Assembly: GCA_037952775.1 (NCBI GenBank)
Contig: JBANAY010000003.1
Location: 620,001 to 684,000 of the forward strand
Source: Clonostachys chloroleuca
Taxonomy: Eukaryota; Ascomycota; Sordariomycetes; Hypocreales; Bionectriaceae
DNA: 64,000 nt
Reading direction: 5' to 3'
Positions within the stretch are counted from its first letter, which is position 1. Each line of letters starts with the position of its first letter. Both the position numbers and the translations under genes were made by a program. This document shows positions 1 to 10,834 of the stretch, piece after piece. The notes below the pieces were generated by a model. The model searched no databases. It was not told where the DNA came from and saw only the letters and a program-made list of their open reading frames with translations.

Positions 1-232
1 TCCACTCCGGGGAGATAGAAGTGCTCCGTTCCGCCTGTTGAAGTTGTTCCATTTATCATGAGGCCCCCGCAACAGCGGATCCTCTCGTCATTTGATCCAT
101 TTCTTCTCCATCACTTTGTTTCCTAGCAGACCCTCACTGTCTGGATACGTCTCGGGCTCTATCTAGACGCCGATACTTCTTAGGGAGCAGGGCAAGACAC
201 CAACCGCTCGGCTCCAACAATTCTCAGAGAAA

Positions 233-1416
233 ATGCCTCCGCCGGCCGAGCACGACGAAGCGCCAGCACAAGCGGCGACGCCCAGTCCCCCTCCTGCAGC
301 GACCCGGACAGAAGAAGCCCGACAGACGCAATCCAACGAGCCAACACACCCAGAAGACGATCATGCCCCAATCGAAGCAGCCGAGACAATCCCCGCCGAC
401 CGAGCCGGACTTACCGACGACGGCTACGAGACAGACAGAGAGAGCTCGGCATCGACGTCGGTGACCAGCTCCGTCCGCGACTATGAATTCGAGAACAGCA
501 GACGATATCACAAGTTTCAGGAGGGGAGGTATCAGTTCCCCAACGACGAGCCGGAACAGGAGAGGGAGGACATGAAGCACGCCATGGTGATTCACCTCTG
601 CGACGGCAAGCTGCACTTCGCGCCCCTCAACAACCCCCAGAACATCCTCGATATTGGCACGGGCACGGGCATCTGGGCTATTGACAGCAAGTTCCATCCT
701 TGCGAGACAGACATGCGTCCCGTTGCGCTATTTGCATTGGCTAACCCTACCGCCTGACAGTGGGAGACGAGTTCCCCGAGGCGGAGATCCTGGGCATCGA
801 CCTCAGTCCCATCCAGACGCCGTGGGTGCCGCCCAACGTCCGATTCATGGTCGACGACGCCGAAGCCGAATGGGTCCAGCCGCCCAACTCCCTCGACTAC
901 ATCCACATCCGACACATGACGGCCGCCATCCGCGACTGGCCGACCCTGCTGTCGCGCGCGTACGAGGCCCTCAAGCCGGGCGGGTGGATCGAGCTGCAGG
1001 AGCTGTGCTTCGAGCTCAAGTGCGACGACGGCTCCCTGAAGCCCGACAACAAGCTGCAGGAGTGGCTGGGCCTGGTCCGGCAGGGGCTCATGACGTTTGG
1101 CGTGGACATGCTGTCGATGCGAAATAACAAGCAGAGGACGCTTGATGCCGGCTTCGTCAACGTCCAGGAGAAGGCGCTCAAGATCCCGTTTGGCATCTGG
1201 CCCAAGGACGAGAGGATGAGCATGATTGGTTTGTACTGTAGGACCATGATCGTGGATGCCCTCCACGGCGTGTCTAGCAAGCCCTTCCTACATGGCTTGA
1301 AGTGGACGCCGGAGCAGATTGAGGTCTATCTGGTTGCGGTGAGGAAGGTGTGCTATGACTACACGCAGCATACGCATATTCCTTTCACCGCCGTCACAGG
1401 GCAGAAGCCCTTGTAA
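233..1416 (+). CDS. LaeA-like SAM-dependent methyltransferase
   Basis: Two exons, 233-686 and 761-1416, give a 369-aa protein. The N-terminal ~110 residues are acidic, Pro/Ala/Glu-rich and probably disordered. The methyltransferase fold starts near residue 105 with a YHKFQEGRYQFPNDE-type lead, followed by SAM motif I, DIGTGTGIWAID, at residues 140-151. The second exon supplies ADLS-type motif II (GIDLSPIQTPWVPPN) and the late motif EALKPGGWIELQE. This is the layout of the large fungal LaeA/TAM methyltransferase family, whose founder is a nuclear regulator of secondary metabolism; most paralogues have no known substrate, so no role is assigned here. Only a GC-AG intron (donor GCAAGT at 687) keeps the frame; a GT donor 4 nt downstream would break it. 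An O-methyltransferase lies 0.9 kb downstream on the same strand. The family call is firm, the biological role unknown. Confidence 0.9.
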
Positions 1417-2304
1417 AAGGCTGCATGGTTATGGAATGAATGTATGATGGAAGGGTTTGGGAGTCGTCTCCCCGGGTTTGGTCTTGGCTAGGTATTTTAC
1501 GATTGATGAAGCAGAACCATTGGTATTTCTCTGGCAACTGACTTGATACTCTGGTAGTATCACATCCCATGTCTCAAGCCCGTGCCCACTTGCTGTCTCC
1601 TTGCACGAACCCCTCCCCTCCGAGCTAAGGACTCCTTCGGGAATAACCAGAGGCCCGATCGCCCTCGTCTCCATTCCTTGGGTGGACGGAATGGAGCAGT
1701 CATCTGGGCTGATCCTCCACTAGCCGCCTCACAACTACGAGCGGGGTTGTCCAACCCGTAAAGCAGCTGTTACGGCTGCCCCTGATGGAGTGGCACATGC
1801 CTGGACTAACTATGCGCCTTTTAAATAGTCCGCGAGTTCCACCTGTATCCTCCAAGGAGATTGGAGCTATCGTACCCAGCCCACCCAGCTTACCAGGGCA
1901 CCTTGGAAGTAGAGGGTTCAGGTGCAGGCATTAGGTCAGATAAATCATAAAAGGAGGTTTCGTTCAAGGCAAGCTGCTCGCGGTTGCATGCCGCGGCAAG
2001 TGTTGGGTAGCACTCAGGAGGTAGATCTCCTCAATGCGACAATCCGAGACCAAGTACATAGATCTTTGGCCCCCTCGCCCATCCCACCAGTTCCAGTCCC
2101 TCGGGTCATATCCTATTAATAATTGCTACCCTCATAAGCCTGGCGTACCAGACTCCCGGGATCAACTTGCTAATAATACCCACTAACAGGACTTTGGTCC
2201 ACGATTCCACCAAACCAACGACCAACAGCCGTTCATTCAGCTGCATAATTCGTCGATTTCTGCTGGACCCTCCTTGCTAATTGAATCCTCTGAATTAAGC
2301 GAAC
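1417..2304. other. intergenic, no gene seen
   Basis: 888 bases between two same-strand methyltransferase genes. It holds the 3' flank of the first and presumably the promoter of the second. Small ORFs on both strands lack any recognisable family. A TTTTAAATAG element near 1818 could be a core promoter, but no gene follows it. Confidence 0.6.
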
Positions 2305-3766
2305 ATGGCTCCCGCCTCAGTGGAGCGCATGACGACGCTGTCGCAGGAGATTGCCGCCAAAACCAAGATCATCACTGACTATCTCAACGCCAACAGCCTC
2401 GATGCCGCGTCCTTTGATGTCAATGGACTCGCCGAGTTTCCCATCCCAATTGAAGAGGGAGAGACGTACAAGGCTCGTCTTGAACTCATCGCGCTAACCA
2501 AAGAGCTGCATGACATTGCCCTCGGCCCCAGCGAAAGCGTGCGCTATCTGGCGTGGGATGTGAGTTCTCACTCTCAATTGTGTCCCTAACTCTTTAAATG
2601 AGAGACGATGACTATCATGATGAACGGCAAATTGTTGCTAATACCAGCTCCCGCTCTAGGGCGTCAACAACCTCTCCCTCCAGGCAATCTGGGACTTCAA
2701 GATCGCCCAGGCCGTCCCCCTCGACGGCATCATCTCCTACGACGACCTCACAGCCAAGGTCAGGGACCTGAACAACGGCCTCGACACCCCGATGCTCAAC
2801 CTCCGCCGCATCATCCGCCACGCTATGACCAACCGCATCTTCGTCGAGCCCAAGAAGGGCTTCGTCGCCCACAACCGCTCCTCACGCCTGATCCTCGAGA
2901 GCCCGACCATGAGCAGTTGGGTCGGCTTCATGTGCAGCGATCTGGGCCTGCCGGTCGCCAACGTCGTCAATGCCATGAGGAAGTGGCCGGGGAGCGAGGA
3001 GTCCAACGAGACGAGCGTGAATCTCACGTATGGGCAGGATCTGCCCTGGTTCGACTTCATTCAGAAGGACAAGGAGTTTGCCAACAGGTATAACCTTGCG
3101 ATGGCGGCGCATGGCGTGGGCGAAGGATACTCTGTGCAGAGGGTTGTGGAGGGTTACGCATGGGACCGTCTGCCAGAGGGCGCGACCGTCGTGGATGTGA
3201 GTAAAACACTTAGAAAACAGTGTTTAACACGGAGCTTACCTTCGCCTTGACAGATGGGCGGCAACCAAGGCTACGTCTCCTTCGCCATCGCCGAAGCCTT
3301 CCCCAAGCTCAACTTCGTCGTCCAGGACACGGCCGGCATGCGCACCCCCGAAACGATCGGCAAGGTCCCAGAAGCCCTCCAGTCGCGCGTCCAGCTGACG
3401 ACTCACGACTTCTTCACGCCCCAGACCGTCATCGCCGACGCCTACTTCTTCCGCATGATCTTCCACGGCTTCTCGGACAAGTACTCGGTGCAGATACTGC
3501 AAGCCCTCGTCCCCGCCCTGCGCCCGGGGACCAAGATCATCCTCAACGACGGCGGGCTGCCGGAGCCGGGCACCGCGGGGTACATGGAGGAGAAGGCGAT
3601 GCGGACGCTCGACATGTTCATGCAGGTTACGGTGAATGCGCGCGAGCGGGAGCCGGATGACTGGAGGGATTTATTTAAGAGGGCTGATGAGAGGTACAAG
3701 GTTCTGAATGTTTGGATGCCTCCCAAGTCGAGGATGTGGTTTGTTGAGGCTGAATGGACTGGGTAG
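2305..3766 (+). CDS. plant-type (COMT-like) O-methyltransferase
   Basis: Three exons, 2305-2559, 2660-3196 and 3254-3766, encode 434 aa. Residues 1-150 form the helical dimerisation half with a winged-helix-like segment (ISYDDLTAKV, LRRIIRHAMTNRIF). The catalytic half has the SAM-binding motif VDMGGNQGYVS at about 263-272, then FVVQD (motif II) and the active-site segment FFRMIFHGFSDKY, in which His335 sits where this family carries its catalytic base. KIILNDGGLPEPG follows as a late motif. The enzyme would methylate a hydroxyl on a small aromatic or polyketide substrate using SAM, as the sterigmatocystin/aflatoxin OMTs do; the substrate cannot be read from sequence. Length matches the family (about 400-440 aa). 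No synthase gene is nearby, so a tailoring role is only a guess. The ATG at 2305 is in good context (aacATGGC). Confidence 0.92.
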
Positions 3767-4599
3767 TGATGAGTGGAGGCGTTCTTCAAGGCGATCTAGG
3801 CATCATCTAGGCGGTTAACGAATAATATCAACGAGTTTTGCTTTTGAATCTGAACAACAGTGGGTAGAATCGTGCTCATTAATAACCTTAAAGAAAGCCA
3901 AATCACAGCGTGATACGATACAGTTCCTCTTCTAAATGACGACGACGATGGCATACTTTTTCAGAGGGCAGGGGACTATGCCGTGTTATATTCTGACAGG
4001 CTTTCCAGTTTCTCTTGCTCTTCCGTTGATAGCCCTTCAGCGCTCTTAGCTGCACTATATCTTGTGAAATTGTGATTCTACTTTGGTGTCTCAGATCGCA
4101 TGGCTTCACTGTTGCCCAGATAATTGATTATATTCAGAGTACTACGACAGCGTTCCCTAATCTTTATTGATTGATGACAGCCCCGCAGAGTCTAACGTAA
4201 CAATACATGGATCAGATTGTTCCTTGCAGCACTTCCCTGTGGAGTAGATCCGGCTATTCTCACAGACCATCTCACCCACAATACTTCCGCCACTCACATG
4301 CCTGGATTCTTGGCCGATGTGCGCTTCTCACCACAGCCTACCCCCATCTTGGAAATTTGCCCTCATTATCGGGGTGGAAAAAACGGCTAATAAGGCTCCA
4401 GTAAGTCCGAAAGTAATAACCGATGGGAAGAAGGGTGATTTGGAACCCGACCCGTTGGTCATCGGTTCTAAAAGGCGGCACCGTACGAGCAGGGGCAATC
4501 GCAACTTATAAACATGCCTTCTATCCGCCATAATTTACGTGGACGCAGTTGTGGTGAGAGACATTGTGATAATCCTTCTCACTGAACTTTCCATTCTAC
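3767..4599. other. intergenic, no gene seen
   Basis: 833 bases between the O-methyltransferase and the fucosidase, including the fucosidase promoter. ORFs of 60-70 codons here have no recognisable content and no intron structure that would join them. Confidence 0.6.
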
Positions 4600-7093
4600 A
4601 TGAGGATACCACATTTGTTGGCTGCCCTTGCGGCAGTCGTGATAGCCGATGATTTCTCAGCTCCCGACTCCAAGTCACACCCACTACGGCTGTGGTCCTC
4701 GTCTGTGGGAAAGTATTGGAACGACTCGTTCCCGATTGGTAATGGGAGACTTGGTGGCATGGTCAAAAGCGACCCAACATCAGACCTCATATACGTCAAC
4801 GAGGATACCTTTTGGTCCGGCGGACCTCTCAGTCGCATCAATCAAAATGCCAGAGAGTCCGTAAGTCGTGTTCAGCAACTCCTTCTCCAAGGGGACACAG
4901 CCCAAGCAACTCTCGAAGCCAACTTGGGCATGAGTGGCACGCCATCAAGCATGCGAGAATACATGCCCGGAGGAGACTTCCAAATCATCTTCCAGAACCA
5001 GACCGGCTCAGCTAAGAATTATGAACGCTGGTTGGACCTAGAAGAGGGGGTGGCAGGACTGTACTACACCCGAGGCGACGTCACCTACAAGCGAGAATAC
5101 CTGACAAGCTCCCCAGCTGGCGTTATGGCGATTCGGCTTACTGCCTCCCAGCCTGGATCACTGAGTTTCTACATCAAGTTTCAGAGACCTGCCAGCCAGC
5201 AGAATAGATTTGCCGAGGAGGCCTACAGCGAGAACGGCGACACTATTGTAACAAAGATCAAAGAAGGAGAACTTGAAGCATTTTTCCTCGCAAGAGTACA
5301 CAACGTCGGCGGTTCGAAGCGGCAGATCGGGGACCAAATCCAAGTGGTCAATGCTGATGAGGCTTGGATCTACGCCGACATGGAAACGTCTTTCTCTCAC
5401 GACGACCCAAAGAGTGAGGCCAAGAAGAAGTTGGAGGGTGCCGTGTCGTCGACATATTCTGCAATTCGCGAAGATCATGTCAAGGACCACCAAGCTCTTT
5501 TCAGCAGGAACTCCGTCTCGTTGGGCGAGTCGAGCGCGGCACAGAAAGCCCTGGAGACAGGTGCTCGCCGTCAAGCTCTCGCTAATGCTTATGATCCCGA
5601 GTTTCTGACGTTGTATTACCAATTTGGACGATACCTATTAATTTCGTCATCTAGGCCAGGAACAATGGCTGCTAACTTGCAGGGCATCTGGAATAATGCC
5701 AGAGACCCAGCCTGGGGGTCAAAGTACACCATCAACATCAACATTGAGATGAATTATTGGCCGGCCGAGGTGACAAGTATGTTTTCATCCACCAGGAGTT
5801 CATTTGCAAATTCGAGAAACCTACTGACGCGGCCATTATAGATCTTGAAGAACTTACAGAGCCGTTCTTTGCGCTCACGGACAAAATATACAAGTCTGGG
5901 AAGACAACTGCGGAAAAGATGTATGGTGCGAGAGGCTGGTGCGCGCATCACAACACTGACCTCTGGGGAGACACGGCTCCTCAGGATGTTTATGCCGCGA
6001 GTGCGTACTGGCCCCTGGCGGGAGCTTGGATGCTGCAGCATGTGTATGACCATTACCTATTCAGCGGTGACAAGGAGTTTCTCGAGAAGCACTATGACCA
6101 GATCAAGGATGCTGTCTTGTTCTTCGAGGATTTCCTTTCAGACTATAAAGGGTGGAAGACCACAAACCCGTCCATCTCACCTGAGGCAACGTACAAGAAG
6201 GACGGCTCCGACTTTGCATTAACTATAGGCGCAACCATTGATAACTCGATTGCGTGGGAGATATTCACCAACTTTATTGAAATCTCGAAGATTCTGGGCA
6301 ACAAGGATGAGGATCTAGTGAAGAAAGCCACGGAACTGAGATCACAGTTGCCTCCTCTCCAAGTGTCACCATCCACTGGAGCAATTATGGAGTGGATTGA
6401 AGATTACACCGAGTCAGACGCCGGACACAGGCATTTCTCCCACCTGTACGGGCTATTCCCTGGCCGTGAGATCACCCAGAGCAACGAAACGCTGTGGACC
6501 GCGGCTAAAGCCACAGTAAAGAGAAGACTAGAGTGAGTTGCAAATCGATCTTTCTTCCGAATGGCAGCTGTTTACTAAAATAATGGGTTTGCAGCAACGA
6601 GGGTGGTGATACAGGCTGGTCGAGGGCCTGGAGTGCGGCTCTTCACTCTCGTCTCCTGAATGGACAAGGGCTTGAGGCCGATTTGCAGCATCTCCTCGTC
6701 AGCCTGACTTACGATAGTCTTCTAGATACCGGACCACCATCAGGATGGCAGATTGACGGTAACTTTGGAGGTACAGCAGCGATTGCCGAGGGCTTGTTAC
6801 AGAGTCACAACGGTGTGGTCGTCGTTCTGCCGGCCTTGATGCCTTCTTCAAAGACCGGAAGTTTCAAAGGCCTGGTAGCGCGAGGTGGTTTTGTTGTTGA
6901 TGCGGAGTGGGAGAACGGGAATGTAAAGTCGATTGACGTCGAAAGTAGGCTCGGAAACCCACTGAAGCTTCGCGTGGGGACCGGTCAAAGTTTGGCACGC
7001 GAGGCTCGAGTCAGCTCTGGCTCAAATAGCACCGACGTGATAGAGCAAGAGACGAAGGCTGGGGAGACCTATTCATTCAAGTTTGATGTTTAA
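4600..7093 (+). CDS. secreted GH95 alpha-L-fucosidase
   Basis: Three exons, 4600-5776, 5842-6532 and 6595-7093, encode 788 aa, normal for fungal GH95. Residues 1-16 look like a signal peptide. The N-terminal beta-sandwich begins [27 protein letters not shown] and contains the family block [11 protein letters not shown]. The (alpha/alpha)6 barrel carries [12 protein letters not shown] (the Asn pair that in GH95 helps activate water), [20 protein letters not shown] (candidate general acid Glu), [22 protein letters not shown] and [20 protein letters not shown]. The enzyme inverts alpha-1,2-linked fucose from glycans such as xyloglucan side chains. Both intron junctions restore conserved blocks (VT|NLEEL and [12 protein letters not shown]). 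It is convergent with the membrane-protein gene, 113 bp away. Catalytic motifs look intact, so the gene is probably functional. Confidence 0.95.
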
Positions 7094-7206
7094 TACGAAT
7101 GAAAATTCACTTATGTAGAAGGTATTCTTTGGAATTGTAGTGATACATGACTTCATTAAATCATTAAATCCGTAGTAAAACTTGCATCTAGAGACACTTG
7201 ATATCT

Positions 7207-9148
7207 TTACTGCCCCTTCTTCAATGGAGAAACCGTGCCTTCGAGGCCGAAACCAGCGTGTACATATGGTCCCTTCTCGCCAAGGTTGCCAAACATAACC
7301 TTTTGATTGCCAACCTCGCGCGGCAACCATTCAGCGCCTAGATAGTATCCTATGGCAAGTTGATCCAAGTCTTTGTTTCTAGTAGAGACCATGATGGTCG
7401 AGAATGATGAGCTGCTTACGTAGCCGTTCATGTATACCGTCACCGCCCCGATAATGAACCAGGCCAATGCGACGCCAAAACAAGTAGCATAGACTGCCAA
7501 GAGCGTCCTTTCGTTATAGGCATAGACGTTCCGGTGCGTTACCACCGTGAGGGGGACTTCGGTCGAGTACGATTTCAGGTTATAGCCGCTCGCCATCACA
7601 CTGTATGTGAAATTTCTTGATAGATCCTCAATCGCTGCGGCCAGAGTCTTTTGCGGACAAGTATTGGTTTTGGCAGTCTCGGAATCCTCGGTTATTTCGT
7701 CTGCGCTCAAGCCATCCCACACTTCCGGGCAATAAGCGAGCTTTGACTGCATCATGGGCAGGTCACCCAAGATGTCCCCAGCCGCACCGCGGGTCAGCTC
7801 GCCCACCAAGAAGTATTTGCTGAACAAGATCTGCGTGACATATGAAGCAGCGACACTGGTGTAGCCTTTAACAACGTTGAAAGCGCCCTCTGACTCTGTG
7901 AAGTTGAAGGCGTGTATAGTTTTGACCGAGGTGGGAATAATGGTCTGGATGCCGTTGTCGAACGCGAGGGAGATGTCGTAAGAGGTGTTGTACAACTGGC
8001 AGACCAAGCTCGTGTTCTTGACCGCTGGATTCTTATCCCATTCGTCGTTCCTACCTTCTGACCAGACAAAGATGGTGCTGTCCATGAACATTGGCGCCAC
8101 AGACTTGTAGATGATCTGAGCTCCCGTCCTGTTGGTGACGGGCTTCCTGATCAGACCATTCCACGCCGCTCCGTAGGTGGAGTAGTTACTGGATATAGAA
8201 GCTGTGTTCCACGCTGCCGGGAGCGCCTCGACCTCGCTCAGATTTTGGCATTTGTAAGACGGTCCCCAGAAGCTGAGGTCGTATGTCGCGTTCGGCCGCG
8301 GGGCCTCGATGGGGAGGAATGAGTTGGACGAGTACATGGCAGAGAAGAGACGTCGAAGGGCGATGCTGGCGTCTGTGATGCGGCCAACGCCAGCAGCGAG
8401 GTACCAGTTTGTCGGGTCGGACATGTTGACGATGGGGACTTGGTCGGCGATGGTATCGATGCTCTGAATCGGTTGGACGTATAGCGTCGCTGGAGTGACG
8501 ACGACGGCAAGCGGTAGGAGCCTGGGAACAGAGACAAGAGATGTTAGTGAATCGTCAAGCAACTGGAGGATCATACAAAGCAGGACTTGGGAACAAGAGT
8601 ACGTACCAGCAGACAAAGGCGAGGACGAGTAGCAGCTTCCCCTTCTTCCAGACCTCCAGACTCAGAAGCGCGGACGGCTCATTGATGATTCTGAACATGC
8701 AATCAAGACCCTCAATGGTAACAAACTTTCTCCGTGCCGTCATCCAAATTCGCTGCGTGGCCACCATCCCCAAGAGTGTCAGAAGCACAATCTTATTCAG
8801 CGTTGCCAGACCTGTGCCAATTCGGATGGCCCATTGCTGCTGGCTCGTTGACATGACTGTCGTAGCTTCCAGACTCTTGTAGTAGAAGTGATGGCCCAGC
8901 ATGATGCCCAAGCTCGCCAGAATGCAGGCGATTGACAGCGCAGGCGTCGCCCACGCGATTCCCCAACCGATCAACGGCTGGCGGCCATGGTGGTCTGGAT
9001 ATGCGGCCACCGAATTGTCTTCGCTGCTGACGCCTTTTCCACTTCGATGGGGAGGAAATTCGGTAATCAGTGGTGAAGAAACCTTGTCTTTGCGATGTGC
9101 CCGCTCGCGAGCATCGCTGTCGTTGTCATGGTTGTAGAAGGTAGCCAT
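7207..9148 (-). CDS. four-TM membrane protein with large glycosylated ectodomain (function unknown)
   Basis: Two exons on the minus strand, 9148-8607 and 8521-7207, encode 618 aa. A hydrophilic N-terminus of about 50 residues precedes TM1 (GWGIAWATPALSIACILASL), TM2 (LNKIVLLTLLGMVA) and TM3, which spans the splice junction (LLLVLAFVCW|LLPLAVVV). A region of about 350 residues follows, rich in N-x-S/T sequons, then TM4 (LLAVYATCFGVALAWFIIGAV) and a cytoplasmic tail. The topology suggests a surface or vacuolar protein with a lumenal/extracellular domain. It resembles poorly described fungal membrane proteins often annotated only as hypothetical or with misleading enzyme names; I assign no activity. 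The intron (8522-8606) is supported by GTACGT and CCCAG signals and a Trp codon rebuilt across the junction. An upstream in-frame ORF to 9355 is possible but less likely. Confidence 0.8.
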
Positions 9149-9994
9149 GGTGTCTCTATCCAGGACCAGCCTCAACACCTCGATTCCAGAGGAGACCTGC
9201 CGCACGATGGAAGATTCAAAGTGAGTAATGCCCGAAGGAATGACGGCTTCAAACAGCACGCGACCGAGTCTTGAGGGCGGCAGGATGGAGGATCCATGTT
9301 TATTCTTAGCACAAGTTTGCAGGACGGTGAAACATTTATCGGGGTCGATGTGCAAGTTGATTGGTAGCGAGTTGTACCTTTGCCTACTTGATTGGCTCGT
9401 TTACCGCCAAGGCGAGCTCACCTCTATTTAGGGATTTATTTTGCGATTTCTGACTGGGGCAAAGTTCAAAGCCTGGTCGTAAGCGAGACTGAGGCTCTTT
9501 GCCTCTTGGAGCCTCAACATTCATCGTCAAAGCCAGCCGGGCCAGCAGTAACGAAGTTCACAACTCGAGAAAACCTCTCAAAGGAAAACATTCAAGGATT
9601 GAGCCAAGAGTGGCAGGCAATATTGAATTTTGTAAACAATGCTCAGCTGGACGGTGGAGAAGCTAAGGCATCATACCCTTGCTGGCGTGCTACACGTAGC
9701 AAGTTCATAATATTATCCCTGTCTCTCAAGGATCCATCTTATTTGATCCCGTGAACGGCATTTTCTTTGCGAAGCGCTTAGTTTACCTGGTGAATGGGTG
9801 GATCTCACATCAGAAACGTTTTGGGCGATCCTCCGTTGATTCATAAGGTTGTGTTGAGAGTCTGGTATAAAAATTATCCAATCGCTGTGCTCCGCGTTTC
9901 TTTTCATTATAAAAATAGCATTCTAACCCACGAATGCCCTCTTGCCACTTAGAATTGACTGATGAGAACGAATAATTGATCACCGGGGATTTGC
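9149..9994. other. intergenic, no gene seen
   Basis: 846 bases that serve as the 5' flank of the membrane-protein gene and the 3' flank of the GPI-protein gene. The + strand ORFs here (for example 9392-9754) show no domain and no signal sequence. Confidence 0.55.
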
Positions 9995-10378
9995 CTAGAG
10001 CGCGAGGGCAAAAGCAATGGCCATGACACCCGCCCCAACCATCGGCTTGGAAGAGCCACCCTTGTCATCAGAGTTGGTGGAGGAGCTTTGGGCGGCCGTG
10101 CTTGTCTTGGAAGACTCAGATTTGGACGTAGAAGATGTAAATGTAGAGGTCTTGGCGGATGTTGTGCGGCTGGTGGTTGTTGTGCCGTTTAGAGAGGCTG
10201 AAGCAGTTCCAGTAGGGGTCGTAATGTGAGTTGAGGTGTTGTTTCCGGACCAGGATACAGATGCAGCAGTAGAAGCGCTCACGGTGGGAGAAATGATCGA
10301 AGTCGATAGCGGCGCGGTGATGAAGTATTGGGCCTGAGCCAGGCCAAAAGCCGCGAGCAAGACCAGTCCGGCTCTCAT
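9995..10378 (-). CDS. small GPI-anchored Ser/Thr-rich cell-wall protein
   Basis: A single exon of 127 codons. It starts with a clear signal peptide (MRAGLVLLAAFGLAQA, cleavage probably before QYFIT). The middle is almost entirely Ser, Thr and Ala (TSTFTSSTSKSESSKTST) and should be heavily O-mannosylated. It ends with a GPI-type signal: a small-residue omega region after SSTNSDDKGGSS and a hydrophobic tail MVGAGVMAIAFALAL with no charged residue after it. Such proteins are structural components of the fungal wall or plasma-membrane surface; no enzymatic domain is present. The start ATG is the only one ahead of the signal peptide. The low-complexity region makes homology-based naming unreliable. 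Confidence 0.82.
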   Translation of the reverse strand: MRAGLVLLAAFGLAQAQYFITAPLSTSIISPTVSASTAASVSWSGNNTSTHITTPTGTASASLNGTTTTSRTTSAKTSTFTSSTSKSESSKTSTAAQSSSTNSDDKGGSSKPMVGAGVMAIAFALAL

Positions 10379-10834
10379 GTTGATGGTAATGGACTGCGGA
10401 TGTTATGACGACTCGGCGGTATGGCAAGTTGGGAGACTGGATATCGAGAACGCAATGGCGAGACGAATGGAAGCAAAACTGAAGTTGTAAGCGACCTCAT
10501 GCTGCATTTAAGCCCCATAGTTCAGCTGGCCTCGTCATCAACTTGACCCTGGCCAGGAGGCCTGACCCGATGGAGCTGGATTCTGAGACAGTTGCTGTCG
10601 GCGAACAAGCCGAACTGGTACCGCCTGTGGAGCGCCCTTCATCATTCCTTGGATGGATTCAGGATCTGTTACTAATAACGAACTTCATTATTGACTCCTG
10701 AGCCAGGTGAAGGTCTCATGTATCTTTGATCATTAATTACGACAGGCTCATGCAATGTCCAGAAATCTAAAGCAGTAAATTGATTGAAAAGCCACATGAA
10801 CAAAACCCATCACGCCATCGTTCCCTGTAGTGAA
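10379..10834. other. intergenic, no gene seen
   Basis: 456 bases containing the promoter of the GPI-protein gene and the 3' flank of the oxidoreductase gene. No other feature is visible. Confidence 0.55.

Noticed and set aside
2608..3093. 161-codon + strand ORF inside the O-methyltransferase gene
   Set aside because: Shadow of exon 2 in another frame; Pro/Arg/His-rich with no domain.
9149..9355. N-terminal extension of the four-TM protein
   Set aside because: In frame but lacks conserved content; the internal ATG at 9148 has a better context (accATGG).
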